Under the pieces are notes generated by a model. The model did no database searches and had not been told where the DNA came from. It saw nothing but the letters and a program-made list of their open reading frames with translations. A DNA stretch of 64,000 nt from contig CAIQIR010000070.1 in the NCBI GenBank assembly GCA_903871875.1, forward strand, positions 38,783 through 102,782. The letters run 5' to 3'. The stretch comes from an uncultured Schlesneria sp. Lineage in GTDB: Bacteria > Planctomycetota > Planctomycetia > Planctomycetales > Planctomycetaceae. The translations under genes were made by a program, and so were the position numbers. Shown piece by piece: positions 56,588 to 64,000 of the stretch; within the stretch, counting starts at the first letter, position 1, and each line of letters opens with the position of its first letter.

Positions 56588-56999
56588 TGAAGGGCACGCG
56601 CTGCTGGTCAAGCGAAACCTCGCGCGAGCCAATATTGCGAATCAGATTGTGCATGTCACGGACGGACAAGAGGCACTCGATTATTTCTATCGTGCGGGAC
56701 GATACACGAATCGACCGATAGGCATTTCTCTGTTGCTTGTGCTTGATATCAATATGCCGCGTATCGACGGTATCGAGGTTCTGGCGCGATTGAAAGGCGA
56801 TCCTGCGAAGTGCCGAATTCCGATCATTATGTTGACCACGACCGATGACCCACGCGAAATCGAGCGTTGTTACGATCTGGGATGTGGCGTCTATGTCACG
56901 AAGCCCGTTGAGTACGAAGCGTTCGTTGAGGCCGTTCAGCGATTGGGATTATTTTTGCAAGTGGTACAGATTCCGGCGGAAAGTGATACGAAGTGTTGA
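56547..56999 (+). CDS. Stand-alone receiver protein (Rcp1-like response regulator)
   Basis: A 150-residue single-domain response regulator of the type paired with phytochrome-like kinases. The acidic pair E12-D13 and D14, the phospho-acceptor D67 in LVLDINMPRIDG, T97 in MLTTTDDP and K119 in VTKP are all present. The insert GRYTNRPIG between helix 2 and strand 3 is typical of Rcp1-like proteins. ATG 56547 follows GGGAAGGTGA. It overlaps the 3' end of the upstream kinase by 41 nt and lies 8 bp before the hybrid kinase. It probably shuttles phosphate between the two kinases; that is inferred from order. Confidence 0.92.
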   Translation: MQTEPMAIVLAEDDEGHALLVKRNLARANIANQIVHVTDGQEALDYFYRAGRYTNRPIGISLLLVLDINMPRIDGIEVLARLKGDPAKCRIPIIMLTTTDDPREIERCYDLGCGVYVTKPVEYEAFVEAVQRLGLFLQVVQIPAESDTKC

Positions 57000-57007
57000 G
57001 AGAGCCC

Positions 57008-58936
57008 ATGTCGTCGGATCGTGAATCAATTCTTGTCGTGGAAGACGACGAAGGCGTCGCTCTGCTGGAAAGACGCGCATTAGAGCGCCGTGGCTACAAG
57101 GTCTTTAGCGCTACAAATGCTCACGAGGCGTTGACGATCGTTCAAGATCGTTCGATCGCACTGGTCGTTTGTGATTTCCGGCTGCCGGACGAGGCGACGG
57201 GACTTGAATTGTGCCAACATCTTCGAACGGCGGGATTCGAGCTGCCCTTTATTCTGGTGACCGGTTTCAGCAACGAATCAACCGTGATCGACGCGATGCG
57301 CCACGGCGTACGCGACTTCGTGCCCAAGTCGACCGAATATCTGCAATATTTGCCCGAGGCAGTCGAACGGGTGCTCCAGGCTGTTCGGCTGGAGCGGCAA
57401 CTCGCGGAATCCGAGGCGCGTTTTCACTTATTTATGAACCACAGTCCGGCATTGGCCTTCATTAAAGACGACGACGGTCGATTTCTTTATGCCAATCCCA
57501 GCATGCGACGTCTTCTTGTCCCTTTTGATTGCGTCGGAAAGACCGATTTTGATTTATGGCCCGGTGAAACAGCCTGGCAACTGCGCGAAAACGATCTCGC
57601 TGCGATCCGAAGCGGCGATGGCGGTTTGCAGTTTCTCGAGACCGTCACGATGTCTGACGGGGCCAAGCGCCATTTCCTGTCGTATAAATTTCCCCTGCGA
57701 GATTCGTCGGGACAGAAATTATTGGCCGGAATGGCGGTTGATCTGACTCAACAGCTGGCCGCAGAAGAAGCTCTGCGGCAACGTGAAGGCGAGTTGCGGC
57801 AGGCTCAAAAAATGGAAGCCGTTGGACAATTGGCGGGAGGAGTCGCGCACGACTTCAACAATCTGTTGACGATTATTATCGGCTACAACGAATTGGTTCG
57901 GACACGCATTGATGAGGGCGGAAGAGCTGAGGTATCGCACCTAGTTGAGATTTCTAAGGCGGCTAACAAGGCCGTTTTGCTCACCAAGCAGCTGCTGGCC
58001 TTCAGCCGCAGGCATGCGTTGGAGCCGCAGGTCCTCGACCTGAATTCGATTATCAAAGACTCCGAGAACATGCTGCGACGTCTGATTGGCGAAGACATTT
58101 TCATCCGAACGGTATTGGAATCGTCCCTCCATCGAGTATGGCTCGATCAAGGACAGGTCGAGCAGATACTGCTGAACCTTGTGGTCAATGCCCGTGATGC
58201 CATGCCGGAGGGAGGGGACCTGAGCATTGAAACAGCGAATATCGATCTGGATGCTGAGTTCTTACGGTCGCATTCCGGGGTAAAGCCCGGTTGTTTCGTC
58301 ATGCTGACCGTGAGAGATAGTGGCTCTGGTATGGACCAGACGACGATGTCTCGAATCTTCGAGCCGTTCTTTACCACAAAAGAATCCGACAAGGGGACTG
58401 GTCTGGGACTCGCTACGGTATCCGGAATTGTCAAACAGTGCGGCGGACTGATTTCGGTCGACAGCGCGATCGGACAAGGTACGACTTTTAAAATTTACTT
58501 TCCGATGAACGTGGCCCAGGCCGAAGTTCGCCACGTGGCCGCCCAAGTACCGGCCCATCTTCGAGGATCAGAAACGATTTTGCTTGTCGAGGATGAAGAA
58601 GGTGTACGCGGACTATGCCGTCACACTCTTCAGTCCTACGGATACCAGGTACTTGAGGCACGACATCCGCTGGAAGCAGTCAGACTGAGCGAAGCGCACA
58701 AAGGCGAGATTCAGCTCCTGGTCACCGATGTCGTCATGCCGCAAGTGAATGCCCGACGATTGGCGGAAGTACTGCAAGCGCAGCGATTGGAAATGAAGGT
58801 GTTGTATATCTCGGGCTATACCGAGGACGTGGTCATCCGCCAGGGAATACATTCCGACAAGGTCAGCTTTCTGCAAAAACCTTTTGCTCCCACTTCTCTG
58901 GCGGCAAAGATTCGCGACGTGCTGAACGGTCGGTAG
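57008..58936 (+). CDS. Hybrid histidine kinase: REC-PAS-HisKA-HATPase-REC
   Basis: A 642-residue soluble hybrid kinase. The first receiver (about 7-120) has VEDDEG and the acceptor in VVCDFRLPDEATG. A PAS domain (about 135-250) follows. The HisKA box is GQLAGGVAHDFNNLLTIIIG near residue 275, the NtrB-like H-DFNN type. HATPase (about 380-500) shows LVVNARDAMPEGG and GTGLGLATV. A second, C-terminal receiver (about 515-640) has LLVEDEEG, the acceptor in LLVTDVVMP and the lysine in LQKPF. ATG 57008 has GAGAG upstream. It is co-directional with the Rcp1-like gene, 8 bp away. Signal and output are unknown; no effector gene follows. Confidence 0.93.
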   Translation: MSSDRESILVVEDDEGVALLERRALERRGYKVFSATNAHEALTIVQDRSIALVVCDFRLPDEATGLELCQHLRTAGFELPFILVTGFSNESTVIDAMRHGVRDFVPKSTEYLQYLPEAVERVLQAVRLERQLAESEARFHLFMNHSPALAFIKDDDGRFLYANPSMRRLLVPFDCVGKTDFDLWPGETAWQLRENDLAAIRSGDGGLQFLETVTMSDGAKRHFLSYKFPLRDSSGQKLLAGMAVDLTQQLAAEEALRQREGELRQAQKMEAVGQLAGGVAHDFNNLLTIIIGYNELVRTRIDEGGRAEVSHLVEISKAANKAVLLTKQLLAFSRRHALEPQVLDLNSIIKDSENMLRRLIGEDIFIRTVLESSLHRVWLDQGQVEQILLNLVVNARDAMPEGGDLSIETANIDLDAEFLRSHSGVKPGCFVMLTVRDSGSGMDQTTMSRIFEPFFTTKESDKGTGLGLATVSGIVKQCGGLISVDSAIGQGTTFKIYFPMNVAQAEVRHVAAQVPAHLRGSETILLVEDEEGVRGLCRHTLQSYGYQVLEARHPLEAVRLSEAHKGEIQLLVTDVVMPQVNARRLAEVLQAQRLEMKVLYISGYTEDVVIRQGIHSDKVSFLQKPFAPTSLAAKIRDVLNGR

Positions 58937-59025
58937 TTCCGCCATACCACAATTCGAATGGCAAACTTGGTCACTTCATGCATGCAAATGTCTGGTCCTT
59001 CCGTTCCGCGGATGTGCGACTCGCA

Positions 59026-59592
59026 CTAGTGATTCAATAAGACCCATTGGGCTGCTGCACAACTTAACTCGGCCGCATTCTGCCGATTGAGTTTTCCTTT
59101 AATCTTCTGGCGATGCGTTTCAATCGTCTTGATGCTCAAGTACAGTTTCATGGCAATTTGATTCGTGGTGAGGCCGGCACCAATGCAATTCAGAACTTCC
59201 AGTTCACGTTCGGTGAGTAGTTGAATGCCGATCGGTTTTGACGAGTCCGTTCCCGTCGTCTGTCGTGTCCCGAGTCGATCTGCCAATTCGTCACTCACAT
59301 AGATTTGTCCGTTCAGGAGACATCGAATGGCGTCAACGATATTCCGGCAGGCCACTTGCTTGTTGAGATAACCCATCGCTCCGACCCGCAAGGCCCGTTC
59401 GCCGAACAGACCCTCGTCGTACATCGAGACGACCAGCATTCGAACGGATTTATTCCAGTCCTTAATTCGCCGGATCAGATCGAACCCGCTTTCTTCGTTC
59501 AGAGATATGTCGATCACGGCAACGTCGGGAGGATTGACTTGGATTTGCTGCAATGCCTCTTCAATATTTTCGACCAGAGCGGTCACCGTCAA
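59026..59592 (-). CDS. NarL/FixJ-type response regulator with shortened receiver
   Basis: A 188-residue two-domain regulator. The receiver has the acceptor D28 in VAVIDISLNEESG and the lysine in GYLNKQVA. It lacks the first strand and the acidic residues that normally precede by about 25 residues. A LuxR-type helix-turn-helix follows, with LTERELEVLNCIGAGLTTNQIA and IKTIETHRQKIKGKLN. The only starts in frame are TTG 59592 or a GTG two codons later. Upstream the same frame continues HPELTV-like receiver sequence (reading AEFQSLAGHPE) back to a stop at 59662, with no start codon. The gene is therefore probably truncated or carries a disabling change. It converges on the hybrid kinase. Confidence 0.75.
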   Translation of the reverse strand: MTVTALVENIEEALQQIQVNPPDVAVIDISLNEESGFDLIRRIKDWNKSVRMLVVSMYDEGLFGERALRVGAMGYLNKQVACRNIVDAIRCLLNGQIYVSDELADRLGTRQTTGTDSSKPIGIQLLTERELEVLNCIGAGLTTNQIAMKLYLSIKTIETHRQKIKGKLNRQNAAELSCAAAQWVLLNH

Positions 59593-60197
59593 CTCGGGAT
59601 GTCCTGCAAGACTTTGGAACTCAGCTGATGGCGAAACGGCCTGAGCGAGATTTGAGGTATCTCATTTAACAACGTCTTGGACTGACCCACGTTTTGTCTC
59701 ACGCAAACCGCAGGTAAGAGCCTCGGGAGTAAAGGATACCGTTTGAAGCGGCCAACCGGTGGTCCTGTTTCAATCGCCAATTGACACGATGCAGATCGCA
59801 AACATTCATCAGGCCAAAGTGAATCTCTCTGAAGCTGATCCGTCGCGCGATTGCAGGCGAAGAGGTGTCCTGGGAGTTGGGCATCAAGGAAGCGGCTAGC
59901 AAGCTCAGGCTCCCCGAGCGTCTCCGAGGCGACACGATTTTAAAAAATCGCTATTGATATACGATATGACGTAGTGTAGTATTCTCATCTGAGATCTTTG
60001 ACAGCTCGAATGAAAATCAAACTTCCGTGGCTTTGAAGTGCGGGCGATATGGTCTGCCTCCAAGGAACGGGATGCAGCTCGGCGTATTCGATGATCGTGT
60101 CGGCGGCCACGCTCATCGACGATTTCCCATCGACGGGTGAAATCCATGGCCCGTTGTTGCGCCGGATTGTGGATCGCGAACCCGTCGATTCAAAACG

Positions 60198-60341
60198 ATG
60201 AATCGTGCGGATCCACAACTCCCCGCGGCGGAAAAGAAGATGTTCAAGGTGTCCACCGTGGACATCTTGAACATCTGGTTCAAACGCTACGAAACAGGGA
60301 AGGTGCTCAACATGTCCAAGATGTCCATCGGTTTTTCATGA
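60198..60341 (+). CDS. Possible 47-residue small protein overlapping a palindrome
   Basis: ATG 60198 opens a 47-codon frame ending TGA at 60341. It includes FKVSTVDILNIWFKRYETGK followed by VLNMSKMSIGFS, with an alternation of hydrophobic and basic residues. The frame spans the whole 39-bp palindrome at 60238-60276, so the apparent protein pattern may be a by-product of DNA symmetry. No Shine-Dalgarno sequence precedes it. Reported as a weak candidate only. Confidence 0.2.
   Translation: MNRADPQLPAAEKKMFKVSTVDILNIWFKRYETGKVLNMSKMSIGFS
60238..60276. repeat. 39-bp near-perfect palindrome with a nearby inverted copy of its core
   Basis: AGATGTTCAAGGTGTCCAC (60238-60256) and GTGGACATCTTGAACATCT (60258-60276) are reverse complements around a single C, with one G-T mismatch. 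The core TGGACATCTTG (60259-60269) recurs inverted as CAAGATGTCCA at 60317-60327. No gene or T tail explains it. Confidence 0.65.
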
Positions 60342-60595
60342 AGACGGGGCTTCCTCGAAACGAGCAGCATCCGCCGCCACATTCGGCCGACACTGATGTC
60401 GTTGAACTGGGCAAAACTCACCGGTCCTGGTTCGTTCGATCATCAGAAGTTGAGTTGGTGGCTTGATTGTTTGTCCCGTGGCGTACGGCAAGTCGCGCGG
60501 ACGAACCGATCAGGAGAATTCCGACCAGAATTGCGAGGAGTGACAACACATCGATGATGACCGATGACAATCGAAGAGATTCCGATTCAGGCAAT

Positions 60596-60628
60596 AAAAA
60601 AGCCTTAAACCATTACAGTTTAAGGCTT
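60596..60628 (-). terminator. Intrinsic terminator of the tRNA-Ala gene
   Basis: Read on the minus strand, AGCCTTAAAC and GTTTAAGGCT form a perfect 10-bp stem (plus-strand arms 60601-60610 and 60618-60627) around a 7-nt loop. A TTTTTATT tail follows. It begins 8 nt past the 3' end of the tRNA, a standard rho-independent terminator. Confidence 0.9.
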
Positions 60629-60635
60629 TTCCTAG

Positions 60636-61175
<540 letters not shown>

Positions 61176-62375
61176 ATGTTGTGTACCCGCCTGCCTTGGT
61201 TCCTGCTGATTCTGCTGGTGTCGATCACGCTGCTTTCGCCGCGGAATGCGAACGCTCAGTCGCAGGACTATCTGATCGGGTACATGGGAGTCGGCGGAAC
61301 GCCTGGCGAGGTGGCTCATGTCTTAGGATTCATCAAACCGGATGGAACCGACGAACGGTATCCTGATTTTGGACAGCCGGAACAGCGAAGCTGGGTCTTC
61401 GGACCGCAATTTTCCGATGGTCGGCGGGTCATGCTGTGCAGCTACGCCGATGCCGATCGGGCGCGAGTCCGCTCTGGCAAAGTCGTCACGCGGGATTGGA
61501 TCTACGATCTGCAGACCGGCCAGCTCCAGCCGGCTTCGGAAAAAAATCGACAGGCCGATCAGCAGCGTCCGTATGAGATGTTGCCCGGCGATCAGCGGAT
61601 CATCGAAACGGCCATCATTGGATCCGAAGAACGAATTTTCATCAAGGATCTGGATGGTGACAATCCAATCGAGTTGACCAAGGCCGGCGGCGGTTTCCAT
61701 TACGCGTTGGCACTCAGTCATGACGGGACTCGGCTGGCGTGTCATGTCACAGGAGGGGCTCCCAGCTTCTACAATGTCGGCATCTACTCGATCAACGTAT
61801 TCGATCTCAAGTCGAATGCACGGATCCTGGTGGCGGGGGTGTCGGAACACCTGATGTTCGGTCCCCACTGGTCTCCCGATGATACTCAACTGGCGTACCT
61901 CGATTGCCATGCGGCAAAGGATACGGCCCATTTCCGAGGTGATGTCTGTGTCGGCCGCGCGGATGGCACGGAACACCGCGTACTCACCTCGGGGCAAACA
62001 CATTGGTTCGGCACACCGTTTGGATCGAACATGGTCGAATGGGCTCCCGATGGTCAAACCGTTACCTACACCCGGTTACGAGACAATTCCACGCGAGACA
62101 TGGCGGCGGGAGGTTCGCAAATTTGTCTGATCAATCCGGTCACCGGCGCGATCACGGAACTGACTCCATCTGAGGAAGGCACGTGGGATTTCCGGGCAGT
62201 CTGGTGTCCTGACGGAAGCCGGATTGTGTTTGCTCGCGTCCGAAAAAACCAACCTCGCGAACTGTGGATCATGAACGCCGATGGTTCCCAGCTGCGGCGG
62301 TTGACGGACGGATCTCAGCACAAAGGTGCCGATCATTTTCGCTGGCTGCGCGTGCAGGCGAGCGGCAAGCCGTGA
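61176..62375 (+). CDS. Secreted TolB/PD40-type beta-propeller protein
   Basis: A 399-residue protein with a signal peptide (about 1-27, LPWFLLILLVSITLLSPRNANA). WD40-like PD40 repeats follow, each with the Trp-Ser-Pro-Asp-Gly type signature. Visible copies are ALSHDGTRLACHV, GPHWSPDDTQLAYLD, VEWAPDGQTVTYTRL and AVWCPDGSRIVFARV; the last is followed by LWIMNADGSQLRRLTDG. The fold is that of the TolB propeller, but the N-terminal TolB domain is missing, so it is not TolB itself. Such proteins bind partners or small ligands in the periplasm. ATG 61176 has GAGGA upstream. The gene stands alone, 185 bp before the next co-directional gene. Confidence 0.85.
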   Translation: MLCTRLPWFLLILLVSITLLSPRNANAQSQDYLIGYMGVGGTPGEVAHVLGFIKPDGTDERYPDFGQPEQRSWVFGPQFSDGRRVMLCSYADADRARVRSGKVVTRDWIYDLQTGQLQPASEKNRQADQQRPYEMLPGDQRIIETAIIGSEERIFIKDLDGDNPIELTKAGGGFHYALALSHDGTRLACHVTGGAPSFYNVGIYSINVFDLKSNARILVAGVSEHLMFGPHWSPDDTQLAYLDCHAAKDTAHFRGDVCVGRADGTEHRVLTSGQTHWFGTPFGSNMVEWAPDGQTVTYTRLRDNSTRDMAAGGSQICLINPVTGAITELTPSEEGTWDFRAVWCPDGSRIVFARVRKNQPRELWIMNADGSQLRRLTDGSQHKGADHFRWLRVQASGKP

Positions 62376-62460
62376 AGGTTTCAGGCTTAAAAACGGAGCC
62401 ACTGTTTGACCTCATCGGGGCAAGTTGTACTCTTCTCTTCGGCGTCGTGCGAAAAAAGCT

Positions 62461-62480
62461 CGGCGTCTCCGGAGGCGCCG
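62461..62480. repeat. 20-bp GC-rich imperfect palindrome
   Basis: CGGCGTCTCC followed directly by GGAGGCGCCG forms a hairpin or palindrome with a single G-T mismatch. It lies 86 bp after the beta-propeller gene and 81 bp before the next start codon. Terminator or regulator site; no T tail. Confidence 0.4.
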
Positions 62481-62560
62481 ATGCGGCGCTACAGACCCAA
62501 CCTCAGATGTGACGAATATTCGGTTCCCCCCTCCCCCAATAAAGTTCAGGAACGATCTTC

Positions 62561-63838
62561 ATGATTCGTGCAACGCGGCGTGACTTGCTGAAGAGTGGTA
62601 TCGCGGCCGGTTTGGGAACGTTCTTACCGGCTCGGCTCTGCACGTCTCGAGCCGCTGATACACCCGCTGGACAACGACTACCCGTTGCAGCGATTGTGAC
62701 TGAGTACCGCAAGGACAGTCATGCCGACGTCATCGTCGGAAAAATCCTGGAAGGCTATCGTCAGGACGGTGGACCCGGGCCTCGACTGAACCTGGTGTCC
62801 CTTTATACCGATCAGGTTCCCGCGACCGACATGAGTCGGGCTCTGGCGGAAAAGCATGGATTTCGCCTGGTCAAGTCGATCGACGAAGCGATCACCCTGG
62901 GAACGAATCAGGTTCAGGTGGCCGGCGTGTTGAGTATCGGCGAACATGGCAACTATCCCATGACGCCGGACACCAAGCAGCACATGTATCCGCGACGGCG
63001 ATTTTTTGAGGAGATCGTGGCGTCGTTTCGCCGCTGTGGGAAATCGGTTCCGGTCTTCAATGACAAGCATCTGGGGTATCGCTGGGACGACGCGAAATTC
63101 ATGGTCGACACGGCTCATGAAATGAAATTTCCGTTGCTGGCGGGATCCTCGCTGCCGGTCGCCTGGCGTCAGCCGATTCTCGAATTGCCGGATGATTGCG
63201 AGATCGAGTCGGCGCTCGCCCTGGGTTACGGCGGCTTGGAAGCCTATGGGTTTCATGCACTGGAGGCACTGCAGTGCATGATCGAAAAGCGACGTGGGGG
63301 TGAAACCGGTGTGTCGTCGGCTCAGGCCGTTACCGGCGACGCCATTCGCGTGGCCGAAACCCAGGGACAGTGGTCGCAGGAATTGCTGGACGCCGCATTA
63401 AAAACGTTGCCAGGCTCTCCGAGTGCGACCGATGACTGGACCAAGAATGATCAATCCGCCGCCTACCTGTTGCAACATCGCGATGGACTGAAATCGGCCG
63501 TGCTGATGGTGAATGGGCTGGCGGCCCAGTTCGCGGTCGCCGTCAAACTGAAGGGGCGCTCCGAGCCACTGGCAACCTGGTTCAAATTACAGCCGCGCGC
63601 TCCGTTCGGGCACTTTGCGTACCTCGTTCAGGCGTTCGAACAGACGATTCAGACGGGGCATGCTGCCTATCCCGCTGAACGAACATTGCTGACTACAGGG
63701 GTGCTCGATCGTGTCATGCAAAGTCTGTCTCAAGGCGGCGTCCTGATGGAAACGCCGGAACTCGATGTGGCTTATCATAGTGTCCACTGGCCGTTCGCCA
63801 ATCATCGCGATGCGGTGATGACACTTCCGAACGATTGA
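62561..63838 (+). CDS. Tat-exported conserved protein of unknown function
   Basis: A 425-residue protein with a twin-arginine leader (TRRDLLKSGIAAGLGTFLPA, residues 5-24). The mature part begins with a Rossmann-like strand, PVAAIVTEYRKDSHADVI. It contains LSIGEHGNYPMTPD around residue 127, FNDKHLGYRW, and the segment LALGYGGLEAYGFHALEALQCM. The C-terminal region has HFAYLVQAFEQTIQTG and ends with a VHWPFANHRD motif. The pattern is loosely like exported oxidoreductase-type planctomycete proteins, but the NAD-binding GxGxxG is not evident, so no reaction is proposed. ATG 62561 is the natural start for the leader. Confidence 0.8.
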   Translation: MIRATRRDLLKSGIAAGLGTFLPARLCTSRAADTPAGQRLPVAAIVTEYRKDSHADVIVGKILEGYRQDGGPGPRLNLVSLYTDQVPATDMSRALAEKHGFRLVKSIDEAITLGTNQVQVAGVLSIGEHGNYPMTPDTKQHMYPRRRFFEEIVASFRRCGKSVPVFNDKHLGYRWDDAKFMVDTAHEMKFPLLAGSSLPVAWRQPILELPDDCEIESALALGYGGLEAYGFHALEALQCMIEKRRGGETGVSSAQAVTGDAIRVAETQGQWSQELLDAALKTLPGSPSATDDWTKNDQSAAYLLQHRDGLKSAVLMVNGLAAQFAVAVKLKGRSEPLATWFKLQPRAPFGHFAYLVQAFEQTIQTGHAAYPAERTLLTTGVLDRVMQSLSQGGVLMETPELDVAYHSVHWPFANHRDAVMTLPND

Positions 63839-64000
63839 GCGGCAAATGCAGCAGCCGAATTAGTCGTCCCTGAAAAAAGGCCCGGCTGATTTTCCGCGGA
63901 CGGGGTGCGTCGATTCAGATGAAAACCGGAGCCGGGTTTCGCGGCTGACATTGGTTTTTGTGTATGAGATCGATGAGTAGCCGCCAAAATGCGTGGACAA

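Larger units (their letters stand above)
59593..60595. other. 1-kb region without established genes
   Basis: Frames of 70-109 codons occur, all lacking ribosome-binding sites and family character. The notable content is a long palindrome and related repeats at 60238-60327 with an associated 47-codon frame, listed separately. The 3' end abuts the tRNA terminator. Confidence 0.45.

Noticed and set aside
60137..60466. 109-codon frame in the region before the tRNA
   Set aside because: Its repeated peptide pattern is caused by the palindromic DNA, and no start signal is present.
61176..62375. TolB of the Tol-Pal system
   Set aside because: Only the propeller repeats are present. The N-terminal TolB domain and tol/pal neighbours are absent.
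63881..63936. CCCGGCT and AGCCGGG as a terminator after the last gene
   Set aside because: The arms are only 7 bp with a 42-nt loop and no T tail, so the pairing is probably chance in GC-rich DNA.

Overview
The window is chromosomal DNA from a member of the Planctomycetota. The evidence is a DUF1501 protein paired with a PSCyt1/DUF1549/DUF1553 protein, an HTTM-domain protein behind a small conserved partner, a giant DUF4175-like coiled-coil protein, many Tat-type leaders, and RND permeases with an expanded mid-section. Genus cannot be fixed from the sequence alone. No phage, integrase, insertion sequence, rRNA or CRISPR array was seen. One tRNA gene (Ala, GGC) is present.

Layout. 1-2250: housekeeping genes (3' part of hisF, surE, tsaE). 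2345-5646: a haem-sensor-like histidine kinase behind a FAD amine oxidase. 6007-11295: a 1419-residue membrane/coiled-coil protein and a secreted terpene-cyclase-fold repeat protein. 11661-12914: an enolase-superfamily enzyme. 12915-14147: a long gene-free stretch ending in a cluster of palindromes. 14148-27576: the metabolic centrepiece, a 13-kb respiratory operon encoding Alternative Complex III (actA, actB, actC, a fused actD-actE, actF), a small unrecognised membrane protein, a SCO copper chaperone and a caa3-type, family-A2 cytochrome c oxidase (coxB, coxA, coxC, coxD). Together these would carry electrons from quinol through multihaem and monohaem cytochromes to oxygen.

27640-39751: a mixed metabolic region with a small phosphatase-like protein, an aldehyde dehydrogenase, the DUF1501/PSD1 pair, moaC behind a large unknown gene, and a membrane HTTM pair. 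40555-41720: a PilZ protein convergent with an OmpR-type regulator. 42035-50886: a multidrug-efflux operon (tetR, one adaptor lipoprotein, two RND permeases in tandem) with a perfect 20-bp operator-like palindrome before tetR. 51189-53069: three small unknown proteins. 53605-59592: PPK2 polyphosphate kinase and a phosphorelay island of two large kinases, a stand-alone receiver and a LuxR-type regulator. In this island two receiver domains appear to lack their N-terminal strand and acidic pocket. 59593-61175: mostly non-coding, with a long palindrome, tRNA-Ala and its terminator. 61176-63838: a secreted beta-propeller protein and a Tat-exported conserved protein.

The best candidates for new biology are the ACIII-caa3 operon (actD-actE fusion, unknown small subunit, palindromic control region), the RND insert with two extra hydrophobic segments, the truncated receivers in the signalling island, and several strong palindromes with no assigned role.
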